From Lonicera japonica (taxonomy: Eukaryota > Streptophyta > Magnoliopsida > Dipsacales > Caprifoliaceae): 64,000 nt of DNA. The stretch lies in assembly GCA_021464415.1 (NCBI GenBank), contig CM038467.1, positions 66,531,159 through 66,595,158 of the forward strand, in the 5' to 3' direction. Of this stretch, positions 12,734 through 22,921 are shown piece after piece (positions within the stretch are counted from its first letter, which is position 1; each line of letters begins with the position of its first letter). The notes under the pieces were generated by a model, which was not told where the DNA came from, searched no databases, and saw only the letters and a program-made list of their open reading frames with translations. The position numbers and the translations under genes were made by a program.

Positions 12734-12830
12734 TTCCGATTTTAAAAATTAATTTTTGAAAAATTCATTTTAGAAAATGACTCGGTTTTTTTAAAAAGAT
12801 TTTGAAAAAACAATTTTTAAAAATCGGGAA
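12734..12830. repeat. Inverted repeat able to form a long hairpin
   Basis: Left arm ttccgattttaaaaatt (12734-12750) is nearly complementary to right arm aatttttaaaaatcgggaa (12812-12830). Between them is A/T-rich sequence that can itself pair. It lies in the Ogre-like element about 770 bp inside the 5' LTR border (minus sense). Confidence 0.65.
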
Positions 12831-12839
12831 GTTCTCTCC

Positions 12840-13581
12840 TCTTAGAGTTGCTTTACATGGAAATAGTGACAGGGAAATTCTCACTAACGAGTTTTAGTGA
12901 GGGATTTCTACGGACTGGGGTTGGACAGCCACCGGCCGTACTTGCCAAACCAAGAGTTGGTACGTATGACAAGGCCTTTTGTTCACTAGTCTCACGACCG
13001 ACGGTCAAGAAAACATGCAGAAATTCGTGTGTACTAGGCTGACGCATCCTATATGCAAGCGTGGTTGAAAAGGGTAAGGTTTAAGGCTCCCTCCTATTTG
13101 GCTAGGTCTTGCTATATACCCCAAGGGCGAGTACGTGCAATGACCTTTTGATATACATTCTAAGTACGTGAGTGTTCTCGTCACTCGATATACCTCAGTT
13201 TGGTACTTGGCCAAGGAGAGTGGTCCCATGCGCTTTCGGCTAGTGTAGACCTGCAAGTCCACGGCCTAATCACGACTTTGGTCCCGAGGTTGATAGGGTA
13301 AATTCACACTCGCGATAATGCATGATGATAGTGGGTGCGTGCAAAATAACAATTATGGAGGTATATTATGATAAGCGCTTTAGGATTTGTTCGAGTACTT
13401 TCAAATTTTATTTATGAAAAGATTTTCCTCAAACAATTATTACAAACAAAAAGGGAATCAAGGTATCCACCTAAATCGCATCTATGTTATCCTATGACTA
13501 AGGCCAAAAAAGAAAGCATGCAAACAAAAATAATTATCCACGCATATTCTACTCTTGTTTAGAGTCTAATCCTCTTAAAAA
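12840..13581. other. 5' untranslated leader of the Ogre-like element
   Basis: Region between the PBS and the hairpin (minus sense). No gag homology and no long frame. Confidence 0.5.
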
Positions 13582-13599
13582 TCCCCAGCAGAGTCGCCA
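13582..13599 (-). promoter_or_regulatory. Primer-binding site, tRNA-Arg type
   Basis: The minus strand reads TGGCGACTCTGCTGGGGA one base after the LTR end. This sets the transcription direction of the element as minus and places it with Ogre/Tat elements, from recalled family knowledge. Confidence 0.75.
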
Positions 13600-13600
13600 C

Positions 13601-15628
13601 TGTGAGAACCCGCGTTCTCGACGCCCGGGGGTCCCCGTGGGCGGCGATTCCTCTTGTTGATTTGGAAATCAGGTTTTGAAAAGAATAAGAGTCGCCATTT
13701 TGTTTTACTAAACAAACAAAAAGGTTCGTGTAAAAGAGACTTATTTATGGACTAAATATCCTCTTATACACAATATATGCGAAACCAGTTGATTCGAAGG
13801 TTCGGGGATTAAGTTACGAATCGGGAAGGTGTTAGGCACCCAATTCGCCCTTTCGGTCTCTTAAGTAGGATATGCGTGTGTTATAATTCAGTTCTTGCAT
13901 GCTATTGCTATTACTTTACAGCTTTTCGTGCTTGCCTTAAAAAATCGGGATTTTGGGGTTGGGATGAAACGACGATGTGTTTCCTAATTCACCCATGATT
14001 TTGAAAATAAGTGTGTGTGTGTGATTTGAAAAAGAGAGTTTGATAATAATAGATGCAATGAAACAAGTGATTTTGTAAAGCATTGGGCTTTTCGGAAACT
14101 GATTCAATGTGGAATCTTATATTCGATATTATATGAGGCGAGTTGACCGATCGTATACCAAAGTCTATTGATTAAACCGGTATAGATGGCAATAGTGCTC
14201 TCATGATCGAGTATTTATCACATACACACCGCAATCTATGAGTTAAATTGGATATATAGCGATTATCGATTCCTTCGTATAACAATACCGCTAATCCGAA
14301 CTTTTGGAAAAGTAAGAAAGTAATAATACTATTTTGGAATTGGATTAGGGTTTATTATACGCCTTTAATTTTGAAAAATAATTTGAAAAAGGGTTTTGAA
14401 AAGCTATTAAGTAATAAAAATTATGCAAACAAGAGTATGAATTATAAAATTGACGAATAAATAAAAGGAGAGAGAGAAAATTATACCTGAGCCTTCTTGG
14501 AAGGAGAGAATAAGGATCTCTTGGTGTGTACCACGAAATTCCCTTGATTGTTGATGAAAATAATGAATGGAGGGGGGTCTATTTATAGTTGTCAAAATAC
14601 TTGGAGAGCAAGAAAAGAGATTGCAACTAGGACTCTTGGAAATTATCGCGAGACCTTCCCACCGTTGGATCATCCTGAATTTTGGATATGTGTTGTAAAT
14701 AGGAATATTCTAGATCGTGTAAAAATTTCAGGTCGATCGGATTTCGGGAAGGTTCCCTTTCGTTATGATTGGTACGAAGAGTTTGTGTCCGCGTAGGAAA
14801 GGTACTTGTTGTAGACAAGGTCCCTTGTTTGCACGAGAAGTCAGGTTCTAACCGTTGGATCAGGCTGAATTTTGGATATGTATTGCCAATATAAGTATTT
14901 TACACCTTGTCAAAATTTGAGGACGATCGGAGTTCGGGAAGGACTCGGTCTCCTTGGCTTGGTACAAAGAGTTTGTTCCCGCATAGAAAACATACTTGCG
15001 TACAAAAACCTCGACAACTGAACTTCCAACCGTTGGATTATGCTGATTTTTTGATATGTTTTCCCTCCAAATGTTTTCTAACTTGTGTCCAAATTTGAGG
15101 TCGATCAGATTTCGGGAAGGCCACTATTTATTTTAATTTGCTACGAAGGACATTTCAACTGGAATTGCACGGTAGACAAATTGATTTTTGAGGACCCCAT
15201 GTCCGACAAAGATGCTCTTCCCCACAATAAGGCCTATCCACTTACCAAACTTCAAACCATTTTAACCTCCATTTGACCACCCAAAATAAACTCGCAATTT
15301 TTTGAATTTTCGGAGATCCGACCGTCGGATTTAGCTGATTTTCGAGTATGTTACTCCTTTTGATAATTTCCAACAACTCTCAAAGTTTGAGGATGATCCA
15401 AAGTACGTGACTCTCCTTTCACAAATTTCCCGGAGTTTTGACGGTTTTTCGATTCCGACAATTTTCGATAATTCTGTGACTCCTCATCCGGGGTCCTTTC
15501 GACTTTCTTCTTTGACCTGTATCACATGTACATAGTACATGTGTATCTAGGAATGCTCGTGCGTGCATGCATGTTTATTTCTTTGAAAATTAGGATTCTT
15601 GCGGGGGTCGCAAAATGAGGTGTTCACA
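13601..15628 (-). repeat. Ogre-like element, right (5') LTR
   Basis: Same sequence as 5890-7915 with about 13 substitutions and a few 1-3-base indels (for example at 13937-13974). Same four diverged internal repeats, here starting at about 14660. Ends GTTCACA followed by the ACTAG duplication. Confidence 0.92.
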
Positions 15629-15633
15629 ACTAG

Positions 15634-15781
15634 AAAAGGCTACTTTGAGCCATGTTAAAGCAATTCTTGATATTTTTATTGTGTGCACAAAAAGTGGGTT
15701 AGTTTAATTAATCTAGGCTAAGATAAACGCGCCAAACACAATCAAAAGAGCGTTAGCGACTACAAAATTACACATTTATCA
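15634..15781 (-). repeat. Athila left (3') LTR, remaining part
   Basis: Continues the LTR broken at 5889 and matches 30514-30666 ('aaaggctactttga.ccatgtt' to 'acatttatca'). Confidence 0.9.
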
Positions 15782-15795
15782 ACAACCCCCAACTA
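15782..15795 (-). promoter_or_regulatory. Polypurine tract next to Athila 3' LTR
   Basis: The minus strand reads TAGTTGGGGGTTGT directly upstream of the LTR. This is the expected position of plus-strand priming. Confidence 0.65.
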
Positions 15796-17270
15796 AACTC
15801 TTGCTAGTCCCTTAGCAAGTAAAATAAAAATAGCTATGTATAATATTCGAAAATGCATTTAGCACATGCATTAAGCCTTTAAACTCCTAAGTTCCCCTAG
15901 AAAACGAATTGTGTCTCGTGAGGGTTTACAGTGATGATACCCACAAACATCCGAAGTTTGAACTCTAAGTAGTAGAATTGAAGCATTTTCATGAATTGAT
16001 TCAAGTGTTTGGCATTACTATTACAATTTTCGGAATGTTGGCATTTGAATGGCAATCTCTATTGCATACAATCTCCTTTAGAAACTAGCTCCACATTCCC
16101 ATTTGAACATACTGTGCATATGGATCTTTGACAAAATCATTCTTAATCACAAATAGTTCTATTCATTAATAGTGGAAGAGAGAAATCTTTCAAAAACAAA
16201 AGCTCAAGAACTTTGTCAATTTAAAGCACTTTTCTTTATCTTTTACTTGGACTTTTTGCCAAATTAGTTCAAGGTGGTTTGCATCTCTATGGAGGGCAGC
16301 GGTCTCACTTTTTGATTTTGCATTTATAGCTTAGCTGTTTTTTTCTTTTCTTTTTTTTAAATGCACAAAGGAAGCTATTCACCCTTTTTCCACATGGTAA
16401 CCTTTGCATATCCTTAATATTAGACAAAATGACTTATGAATTTAGTCAAGTAAAGCTTAAAGTCAATATTAAGTTTAAAAGTCATCCAAGTTTTCAAATT
16501 TTTTGTAAGTGCCATGCATGTGTCCCCTCTAAGGAGGATCTTTTCGAAAGAGCTTTTATTGCATTTGAACATTCCTTCTCTCTACATAAGATGAAAATCA
16601 CTCTATGTGATACCAAAGACTAAATCAAGCCATAACATTATGCATATTCATAGGAAACTACAAGGCTCAAGAATCTAAATGAAGCAATGCCATATCACTC
16701 AACTACCTATCCGAATCAAGAATTTCATGCCAAAAACCATCAATTCAAGGACAATTCTAAAATAATTGATCATCATTTTTCAAACTTCGATAAGATGGTG
16801 AAATCAATCCTAGCATGGAGAAAATTAACATGAAAGAAAGTATGCTTGAAAATTTGAGATTTGAAAGTGCTCAACCCCCAACTTAAAGTTGGCATTGTCC
16901 TTAATGCTTTAAAAGATGATGAAAAAATGGGCGAATTCTTGAAAAATTGCTTTCCAATTTCTCACAAAAGAAGCTAGGATTAATTTCAAAGCTATGATAT
17001 ATACAAAAATCTAAGAAAAACGAGTTAGCATTAGTCAAACATAACATGCAAAATTAAAGCTCAAGCCATCACAAGTAGTTGTGTTTAGATAATTCAACAA
17101 CCCAAAAAGAAAATAAATAAAAAAATGGAGTTTTTCAAAGCTAGGAGTATCTCACATATTGGGAGGAGGAGGAAAGTAGTGCCGCCAATAGTCAAATTCA
17201 CCTCTCATGTGGGCGAATCCTTCATTCATTTCGGCTCGGAGGTGAGCTTGTTGTTCCTTAAGACGGGCTT
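15796..17270. other. Athila 3' untranslated region
   Basis: About 1.5 kb between the third ORF and the 3' LTR; no coding motif. A second polypurine-like stretch (minus AAGTTGGGGGTTGA) lies at 16871-16884. Confidence 0.6.
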
Positions 17271-17277
17271 GAGATTC

Positions 17278-18404
17278 TCAAATTGCTTGTTGCTCATCCC
17301 TCATTGATTGGAAGCCATCTGTCACCATTGCGCTCATTTGATCAAACCGTTGCATAATGGCGTCCATATCAAGTGGCACCGGTCCCTCGGTTCTTCTTCT
17401 ATTTCCCCTTCGAACTTGAGAGGAAATTTTCTCTTGATGTGGCTCCTTCTCTTCTCTTCCTTGATCACCCTCTTCTTCTCTTTCCATAGTGTCGGCCCCT
17501 TCCTCTTCTCCACCCCCAATGGTTTGTGGTCCTCGCCGCCTATGTCGGAATTGCCCCATAGAACGATTCATGGTTGTTTTATCTAGTGGGTGCAATTGCA
17601 ATATCGTATCATCCTCCGACCTCTCAATGATCTGGTGTGCTAAGCACAATGCCGAACCAAACAAAATTTTCGCCTTCTTGCAATAGCCTCAACCATTCGA
17701 GCTTGGCTTGGAACTAGTGTGGCGGTGTGTGATGTAGGGGTAATGGTATTCGCAACAACCAACCAAAGAGCATAATGGTCTTGGCAAATTTCACTTTTCG
17801 AGAACCTTGGCTGGTTCCAAGAGGACTCTGGGCCATGTAAAAACGAGCCCAATTCATCATGAGATAGACTATCATCATTCTCTCTCAAAGGTAATGCATT
17901 TTCATTTTTACCAAGGGCGGGAATTTTCAATGTGGTATTAACGGTTTGAAGATTCATTTTGACCCATTTGTTATGAACTCGAGCCGTAAACGAATATTCA
18001 TCATTTGCATTATCTTGAATTAAGGAAGCCATAAATTCGGTACAAATTGAAGCATTAGAAACTTGAGAGTTCTTACCGAAATATTCAATCCACCTGGGTC
18101 GATCCTCAAATGCAGCTCGATGAGGGAACACGTCAAAGGATTGAATCTTAACCAGCCTCTTGATTACCATCGGCGTGAGGTCAAAGTATTTAATCCACCA
18201 TTCTTGCTCATGTTTGTTGCGAAAACAGCCATATCCCTCTCCGAAAATACTCTTTGAGGTGGGCTTGGAGAGATGATCATGCTTCTTCTTGCACCTTGGG
18301 TTAGTAGAGGATGAAACCATTTGAGCTTGAGACAAGTGGGTTTTGAAAATTTTGGTGGGTTTATGAAGAGCTCGAAATTGGAGATCTATGGGGTCAAAAT
18401 TCAA
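17278..18404 (-). pseudogene. Athila third ORF (env position), frameshifted
   Basis: A 254-residue frame (18404 to 17640) continues, after a frameshift near 17690, into a 128-residue frame (17664 to 17278), giving about 375 residues. I recognise the layout of the 'putative plant transposon protein' family found after pol in Athila-like elements: a basic N-terminus; a middle block with RWIEYF..., EFMASLIQD and VRGKxV-like 'VHNKWVKMNLQTVNTTL'; then 'WLVVANTITPTSHTATL'. The C-terminal part is highly charged (EEEGDQGREEKEP) and ends in a short helix-like segment. I see no clear signal peptide or transmembrane stretch, so an envelope role is not supported. Its upstream leader is CT-rich on the minus strand and contains the palindrome motif found in the LTR (18769-18806). 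Confidence 0.7.
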
Positions 18405-18768
18405 GATTTGGGTGGAAATTAATGGATGAGAGTGAAGGTTATGTGCTTGAGATGATAAATGGGTAAAATGAGAGGCAAAAATCTAAATTTTAGTGAGGAT
18501 TTTCAAAAGTAGGAGTTGGATGAAGAGTATGGATTTTTAGTGAGAGAAAATGGTGAGTTTGATGATTTTTGGGTGAAAATGGAGAGATTGATGGAAGATT
18601 TGAAGGATTTTATGGATGAATTATCATTAATGGAGTGTTTGGTGGAGGTATTTTGGTGTTTGAGGTGATGAATAGAGGGTTAATGGAGGATGGGAGAAAG
18701 AGGAGCTCGAAATGGGAGAGAAAGGAGCTTTTTGGAGCCAAAATTATTTTTTTTTAGGAAAAATCACC
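18405..18768 (-). other. CT-rich leader before Athila third ORF
   Basis: On the minus strand this stretch is rich in CTCC, CATC and TTCC runs with few G, like a 5' untranslated leader. No ORF. Confidence 0.5.
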
Positions 18769-18806
18769 CTCTGATCAATCAGAGGCGATGGCTGATCGAT
18801 CAAACC
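18769..18806. repeat. Internal copy of the LTR palindrome pair
   Basis: ctctgatcaatcagag followed 20 bp later by the weaker copy gctgatcgatcaaacc. Same motif and spacing as the LTR palindromes but inside the coding part of the element, 365 bp upstream of the third ORF. Confidence 0.75.
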
Positions 18807-19152
18807 TGTGGCAGTGGGCTCAAATTTGTTTTGAAAGTTTAATTTTTTTCCTTTTGGTCCATTCACTCTAGTACCTCCAAGTTTGTTGTTTTTGCATTTT
18901 AGTCCCTGAACTTTTTCCAACATGTGACGATCCTCCTAAAACTCCAGAAAATAAACAAAAATTATATACAAACATGACCTATGCTTGTTAGGCGTAGGTC
19001 TGATCGCTTAGAAGGGTGGACTCCTCTAGCGTTGAAATTTTCAAAAATGGTTTTAATCTTTGCCTGTTAACTTTGAACTTGAAATTCGTTTTTGAATTGA
19101 CCACCGTCACGGCCCCAAATGAAAATACATGCTTGACAATATAGGGGCCGTT
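18807..19152. other. Athila pol/third-ORF spacer
   Basis: Non-coding stretch between the integrase C-terminus and the third ORF; stops in all frames. Confidence 0.5.
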
Positions 19153-19628
19153 CTAACGAGACTTCAATTTTTCGGGAAAAAGGTGGAGACGCGTATCATA
19201 AATAAGGACTTTTTGACCAAGTTTGAAATATTTTTGTAAAATCAATTTATCATAAAAAAATTTCGCTCTTTTCTTGCTCAATTTTGAATTTTGGTATGCA
19301 TCTCTCCTCAATTCCTCAAATTCTTCTATTTGTAACATCCGATTTTGGCCGAATTCCTCAAAATCACTATTCATTAATTTTATCGCCCAAAATGATTTAT
19401 GCTCCAATTCAACGGGCAAGTGACAAGGCTTGCCAAACACAATGCGATATGGTGACATCCTGAGAGTTATTTTAAAAGCGGTTCGGTAGACACAATGACC
19501 AATCTTTGCGATTCAGATTTACCATTTTTTCTAAAATTTGTTTCATCTCTCGGTTTGCAAGCTCGGCTTGCCCATTTGTTTGAGGATGATAAGAGAGGGA
19601 CACTTTATGGTTTACACCATATTTTTGC
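19153..19628 (-). pseudogene. Athila integrase, C-terminal part
   Basis: The minus strand continues the integrase broken by the hAT element. First '[19 protein letters not shown]', which includes the third catalytic Glu of the D,D-35-E triad, then after a frameshift near 19460 the clade-typical '[20 protein letters not shown]' and a charged tail. Without the hAT the frame joins across the site ([12 protein letters not shown]), showing the hAT cut an integrase that was continuous here. Confidence 0.85.
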
Positions 19629-19859
19629 ATTAATGATAGGGGTGTGCAAGAAACCGAAAAAACCGATGAACCGAACTGAACCGGCCCGAACCAGACCGAA
19701 CCGCTCGGTTTTTTGAGGTAAAATGTCCTGTTCGGTTAACAAAAAACAAAACCGAGTCTTGTCGGTTCGGTTCACGGTTTTTTAGTAACAGAAAATCAGT
19801 TAAACCGAACCGAACCGGTATATGAGGGCATCTACCTTCAGAAGTGGGCAATCACAGGT

Positions 19860-21691
19860 TGCCGTCACTAACAACAGCAAAAAGTGAATAAAATATTAAA
19901 ACCTTGAATAATTAATCCAACATAATGGAGGAAATAACCATACATCATTTAAAGATGTCCATCCATAGCTTGGTTTACCATAATACAATAAGGAACTCTA
20001 AAGGAAATACATAATACATGCCGACACAAAATTTAAAAACAAGGTTTCTCCTTCACAAGAAACTCCTCATCAACATCAGAGGCAAATCTAGGGATGATAC
20101 GTCCTTCCTCGTCCCCGTCCCTTAGTACCTGTTGAAGTACCTATAAAAATAATAATGGGGTGAGCCAACCGGGCTCAGTGGGAACTATACAGTTAAATTG
20201 CTTTAAGAAAATATAAGTTATAACCGCACACATACGTGATTATAGAAAACAAGTTCAAAGTAATACGGAATTATAATGTGTTGGCTATGCAAGGCACCAA
20301 TTATCCTACATTAGGTATAGTCATCTCGAAGGCAACCGAAGGGCTACAACCCTTATAATATCAAGAGGGCTCCAACCCTCATCTAGTACCGGTACTCGGG
20401 CTCCAACCCGTAATATAATCAAGCGGCTCCAACTGCACATATGGGCTCCAACCCAATAATCATAAGCAAGGCTACAACCATGCTATATACACCTATGTAG
20501 ATAATTGTGCCACAAGAGGTAATATCATAAACAACAAAACACATGTATGTATATATATACCAAAATCATAAGTAGTCAACACAATCATTGAGTTCCAAAG
20601 CAACTTATACATATTTTCCCCATCATCTTCATCTTAGTGGGTTTTTGGGCAAAACATAATAAATTAAGACATACATGCTTAAAATATAGTAAAGTCAAGT
20701 GATATCAAGCATTAATAGTAAGCTAATCAAAGCTTTGTAACTCTTTGCCCAATTGTAAGCTTAACCCACCTAGGGTTTGTATAATTTTTGGGGAAGATGA
20801 TAATACAACAATAACTTTTAAGAAATTAGTTTTAGTAATAGTGTCCCCACCTCTAAGATGCTAGAAGCACAATATTGGAAGCTTGTATTGAATCCTTGAA
20901 GCCACACTCCAGAACCACCACAAACCTATGCTCCTTTGGTGCTCAATTGAGAGGAATGAAGATAGGAGATGATGAATAGTGGAGGAAGTGTTGATTCAAG
21001 CCTTTAATCTTGAACCATGAAGTAGATTTCACAAGAACACTCTAATATCTCTCATTTCCTTCTCTCTAGAACCATTAGACCACAAGGGAGGCATATGAGT
21101 CGAAGTGGTAGAAGAAATGAGGTTAAATGGGAGAAAAATCGGGTCAAAACTCGTCAAAATTCGACTCTCTTGGGCACCAAGATCGATCTTGGGGGTCCAA
21201 GATCGATCTTGGGAGCTCTCTGCCAAAAATTGTTTCTCCCAGGATAGCCCAAGATCGATCTTGGGGGCCCAAGATCGATCTTGGAACCACTGCACTAAAA
21301 TCAACTGATATTTGGCTTCCCGGACCCTCGAAATGCTGGAATCTCATTTCGGGCCAAACACGAAAGTTGTAGAGGGGAATGATACGGAACTTTGGGCACC
21401 AACGGGGACTCATTCGGACATCTAACGAAAAAGTTATGTCCTTACAAAGTTGATCGAAAATTTAGAAATCGCGTAATATCAAAACTTGCGATTTATGCTT
21501 CAATTTCAATTCGGGCCTCCCGAATAACGAAACGATTGATCTTACAAAATTCATATGCCTACTTTGACATGCTAAAGGTTTTACATCATCCAAAAAGAAT
21601 TCAAATCGAGAATTCACTATCCAAAGTGGCTATTTAAGTTTAACCGAATGCCAAGAAAAATTTACACAAGAAATGAGATACGGGTATTACA
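19860..21691 (-). repeat. LTR-like insert (probable solo LTR) in the hAT element
   Basis: On the minus strand it begins TGTAATACCCGTATCTC, a common start of plant Gypsy LTRs of the Tekay/Del type. Near its other end is the 'gtgagccaaccgggctcagt' stretch I have seen in such LTRs. No coding. The left border is uncertain because I cannot find a clean 5-bp target duplication. Four perfect palindromes lie at 21177-21284. Confidence 0.6.
21177..21284. repeat. Four CCAAGATCGATCTTGG palindromes in two pairs
   Basis: Perfect 16-bp palindromes at 21177-21192, 21197-21212, 21249-21264 and 21269-21284. Members of each pair start 20 bp apart; the pairs start 72 bp apart. Confidence 0.97.
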
Positions 21692-22357
21692 GCATTGTAA
21701 TATTGTGGGCATGAGATGTAATGGATAAAAGCAAATCAAAATATCTCACTTTCTCTCTCTCCCACTCTCAGACTCACACCGTCATTCTTCCTTCTCTCTA
21801 AACAAAAACAAAAACCCTTTGCCCTTTAACCCTTTTCCCCATGGCCACCGCACATCCATCTCCTGCATCACTACTCGCGGCACACATCTATTAAAAACCT
21901 CATATTCGAACAGATCTGAAGGACGAAAAGGTGAAGACGAAAGGGGAAAAGGCTAATGAAGGTTAGCTCTATGTATTTATACTTGTAGATTTTATGTAGA
22001 TCTTCCATAAATCGTCGTTGAAAGTTGAAGCTTTCCTGTAAAATGGTGTTAGAAGATCTATTGATGATTTGATTTCCTTCAACTTTTTGCATCTATTTTT
22101 TGATTTTGTTTTATTTAGGTTTACAAATTTTTCTCTATTTTAGACTAGTGTATATGAATTTAAAAGACAATTTGATTCATTTTGTTAAACCGAAACGAAC
22201 CGAAACCGATAAAACCGAAGGCCATCGAAACCGTGTTGTTTGCTAGTGCTCGGTTCTGTTTCGGTCTCAAATCTCTCTGAAACCGACTAAGTCGGTTCGA
22301 TTGGCAGAACACCCTCACGGTTCCGTTAACCGAACCGTGCACACCCCTAATTAATGA

Positions 22358-22897
22358 TTCAAAAGGTTTATTGCAAAAATGTGAGCCTCCATCACTTATT
22401 ATTGCCTTTGGGGTGCCAAATCTTGTAAGAATGTTATCCTTTAAAAATCGGATCACAATTTTGTGATCATTTGTTTTGCAAGATATGGCTTCCACCAATT
22501 TGGAAAAATAATCAACCACAAGAAGGATATAGAGATTACCAAAAGAGGATGGGAATGGTCCCATGAAGTCAATGCCCCAACAATCGAAAATTTCAACCAC
22601 GAGGATCGAGTTGAGAGGCATCATGCTTTTTTTTGGGATTATCCCGGGCATTTGGCATCTTAGGCAAGCTTTGCAAAAGGCGTGGGCATTTTTGAACATC
22701 GTTGACCAATAAAGGCCATATTGAAGGATCTTGGCGGTCGTCTTTTTAACTGAGAAATGTCCACCACAAGCTTCATTATAGCAAAAGCTTAGAACTCTTT
22801 CGAACTCGTCATTGGGAATACATCGTCGAATGATTTGATCCGCCCTATACTTAAACAAGTAATGGTCATCCCAATAGAAACGGTTGACCTCGGACAA
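22358..22897 (-). pseudogene. Athila integrase, N-terminal and core part
   Basis: Minus strand, from 22897 to the hAT insertion. An HHCC zinc-binding region (H in CGGHFSVKKT, then CKACLRCQ) precedes the catalytic core. The first catalytic Asp is in 'CWGIDFMGPFP', the second in 'AIISDGGSHFCNKPFESL', where the frame runs into the hAT. Integrase joins the cDNA ends to host DNA. The start is a point of convenience: upstream it should be fused to RNase H. Confidence 0.9.
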
Positions 22898-22921
22898 GAA
22901 TTTCCTTCGGTTTTGGGCACT

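Larger units (their letters stand above)
5890..15628 (-). mobile_element. Non-autonomous Ogre-like LTR element (LARD-type)
   Basis: Two near-identical LTRs of about 2.03 kb (5890-7915 and 13601-15628) enclose 5.7 kb with no gag or pol homology. ACTAG is duplicated on both sides (5885-5889 and 15629-15633). Next to the right LTR the minus strand reads TGGCGACTCTGCTGGGGA, the tRNA-Arg-type primer-binding site I associate with Ogre/Tat elements, so the element is in minus orientation. Several tandem-repeat families fill the interior, the largest lying just before the 3' LTR, as in Ogre elements. With no proteins of its own it must have been mobilised in trans. By eye I count about 13 base differences and a few indels between the LTRs, so the insertion is recent. 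Confidence 0.88.
19637..22349. mobile_element. Non-autonomous hAT element inside Athila integrase
   Basis: Terminal inverted repeats TAGGGGTGTGCA (19637) and TGCACACCCCTA (ending 22349) are flanked by a perfect 8-bp duplication ATTAATGA (19629-19636 and 22350-22357). Subterminal regions are crowded with aaccgaaccg motifs on both sides. No transposase frame is seen. About two thirds of it is an LTR-like insert (19860-21691). The remaining interior (21692-22160) has a CT-rich leader-like stretch and an ATG in a good context at 21841 that closes after 17 codons. Confidence 0.9.

Noticed and set aside
17308..17686. Plus-strand frames opposite the Athila third ORF
   Set aside because: Antisense shadows of the recognisable minus-strand protein.
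19860..21691. Calling the insert a confirmed solo LTR
   Set aside because: No matching 5-bp flanks were found with the borders I can see, so it is kept as probable only.
22160..22350. C-terminal tail of the integrase frame (RGVHGSVNGT...)
   Set aside because: This is read-through into the hAT end, not integrase; the real continuation is at 19628 and below.
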